Translations under genes and position numbers: made by a program
Shown here: one piece after another, positions 14,192 through 14,750 of the stretch
Position numbering within the stretch: position 1 is the first letter of the stretch
Layout: each line of letters starts with the position of its first letter
Assembly: GCA_050694015.1 (NCBI GenBank)
Contig: JBOGWY010000071.1
Span: forward strand, 1 to 14,750
Reading direction: 5' to 3'
Source: JBOGWY01 sp050694015
GTDB lineage: Bacteria; Actinomycetota; CADDZG01; WHSQ01
Length of the DNA stretch: 14,750 nt
The notes under the pieces: model-generated
Databases searched by the model: none
Seen by the model: the letters and a program-made list of their open reading frames with translations, nothing else
Told to the model about the DNA's origin: nothing

Positions 14192-14277
14192 GTCGGAGTG
14201 GCGGAATTGGTAGACGCGCTAGGTTGAGGGCCTAGTGCCCTTCACGGGGCGTAGGAGTTCAAGTCTCCTCTCCGACA
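14192..14277 (+). tRNA. tRNA-Leu, anticodon GAG
   Basis: The cloverleaf can be drawn fully. The acceptor stem is GTCGGAG (14192-14198) with CTCCGAC (14270-14276) and discriminator A14277. The D-arm contains AATTGGTAGACGC. The anticodon stem is CTAGG/CCTAG with loop TTGAGGG, giving anticodon GAG at 14226-14228. The long class-II variable arm is GCCC..GGGGC, and the T-arm is AGGAG TTCAAGT CTCCT. It decodes CUC/CUU leucine codons. CCA is not encoded (CGA follows), so it must be added by nucleotidyltransferase. Confidence 0.97.
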
Positions 14278-14305
14278 CGAAGCGATCCAAGCAAGGGGGG
14301 CGGGC

Positions 14306-14659
14306 ATGGGCGGAGCAGCGGAATCACCCAGGGCAGCACGCGTAGCGAAGAACGAGGCCGTGTTCCGCGAGGTTAACGAACGGATCGAGCGGACCGCCCA
14401 GGATTCGAAGAGCAGCGAGACCTTCGGTTTCGTGTGTGAATGTGGCAACGACGAATGTCTCGAGTTGATCCACCTCTCGATCTTCCAGTACGAGCGCGTG
14501 CGCGCCAACCCGCTGTGGTTCTTCGTCGCCGACGGGCACGAGATCGAGGGTGTTGAGGACGTGGTCGAGCGCAACGACGGCTACAACATCGTCAAGAAGA
14601 AGGGCGTCGGTGGCGTCATCGCACAGGAGACCGACACCCGAGCGAACGAGCGTCTGTGA
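14306..14659 (+). CDS. Small Cys-containing conserved-looking protein of unknown function
   Basis: No function is recognised. The 117-residue product begins at ATG 14306 behind a purine-rich AAGGGG (from 14293). It has a charged amphipathic N-terminal helix (ARVAKNEAVFREVNERIERT), then FVCECGNDECLELIHLS with Cys44, Cys46 and Cys51 as a possible metal site (His56 close by), then YERVRANPLWFFVADGHEIEGVEDVVERNDGYNIVKKKG, which looks like a compact alpha/beta fold, and a charged tail. I associate this pattern with short unannotated proteins of Actinomycetota, but that is recollection, not a search. The stop overlaps the next gene by GTGA, so the two are probably co-translated. Codon use matches the neighbours. 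Confidence 0.72.
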   Translation: MGGAAESPRAARVAKNEAVFREVNERIERTAQDSKSSETFGFVCECGNDECLELIHLSIFQYERVRANPLWFFVADGHEIEGVEDVVERNDGYNIVKKKGVGGVIAQETDTRANERL

Positions 14660-14750
14660 CCGAGCTTCCGGTCAACGAAGCGCCGGAAACCAAGATCGAA
14701 GAACCCGAGGGGTCCCTCGACGCGCTGAATGATCGAGCGCCTGCCGAGGT
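14656..14750 (+). CDS. Start of an unidentified gene, cut by window edge
   Basis: A GTG at 14656 overlaps the preceding stop (GTGA) and opens a frame without stops to the window end. The 31 visible residues (TELPVNEAPETKIEEP...) are acidic and Pro/Glu-rich, a likely disordered N-terminus. Nothing in them allows a functional call. The overlap with the upstream gene supports that it is real. Confidence 0.5.
   Translation, partial: MTELPVNEAPETKIEEPEGSLDALNDRAPAE

Noticed and set aside
14192..14277. tRNA-Ser, the other common class-II tRNA with a long variable arm
   Set aside because: The anticodon loop TTGAGGG gives GAG, a leucine anticodon.
1..14750. CRISPR array, prophage or plasmid functions
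   Set aside because: No regularly spaced repeats beyond the uvrC/rapZ duplication, and no integrase, transposase, capsid or replication genes in any frame I could read.

Overview
The window is a compact, GC-rich stretch with every supported gene on the + strand. It reads as chromosome from a Gram-positive, actinobacterial-type (Actinomycetota) lineage. The main reasons are the gene order uvrC-rapZ-yvcK-gap-pgk-tpiA-secG, the actinobacterial-looking nucleotide-binding loops of RapZ (GLSGAGRS) and YvcK (GGGHG), frequent GTG starts, start/stop overlaps, and probable leaderless genes behind TAnACT -10 boxes. It looks like a deep or uncultured branch rather than a classic Streptomyces or Mycobacterium relative, because whiA is missing from its usual slot and an archaeal-type phosphoglycerate mutase (apgM) sits in the glycolytic cluster. 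The lineage call is an inference from gene order and motifs only.

Positions 1-3440: the 3' part of uvrC (excision repair nuclease), rapZ and yvcK form a tightly overlapping unit. The uvrC-rapZ junction carries a 27-bp tandem duplication. It creates a 19-codon mini-ORF that overlaps the uvrC stop and the rapZ start by ATGA on each side. RapZ and YvcK are regulators of cell-envelope precursor and central carbon metabolism in other bacteria.

Positions 3441-9050: lower glycolysis, with gap, pgk, tpiA and apgM covering glyceraldehyde-3-phosphate through 2-phosphoglycerate. The cluster is interrupted between gap and pgk by an exported, beta-repeat (bactofilin-like) membrane protein. Between pgk and tpiA lies a 119-nt leader with two nested hairpins. 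pgk has a putative leaderless promoter whose -10 box overlaps an 11-bp inverted repeat.

Positions 9051-10903: a BlaI/MecI-type repressor and an overlapping BlaR1-like M56 membrane metallopeptidase with no penicillin-binding sensor domain and an unrecognised C-terminal tail. Positions 10904-14140: secG followed by two consecutive lipoprotein solute-binding proteins of the peptide-binding (SBP_bac_5) type, the second much shortened, with no permease or ATPase genes in view. Positions 14141-14750: tRNA-Leu(GAG), a small conserved-looking Cys-containing protein, and the start of an unidentified gene overlapping it by GTGA.

No CRISPR array, insertion sequence, phage gene or complete mobile element was seen. 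The items most worth a second look are the uvrC/rapZ mini-ORF repeat, the missing whiA, the exported repeat protein inside the glycolytic cluster, the pgk-tpiA structured leader, and the sensor-less BlaI/M56 pair.
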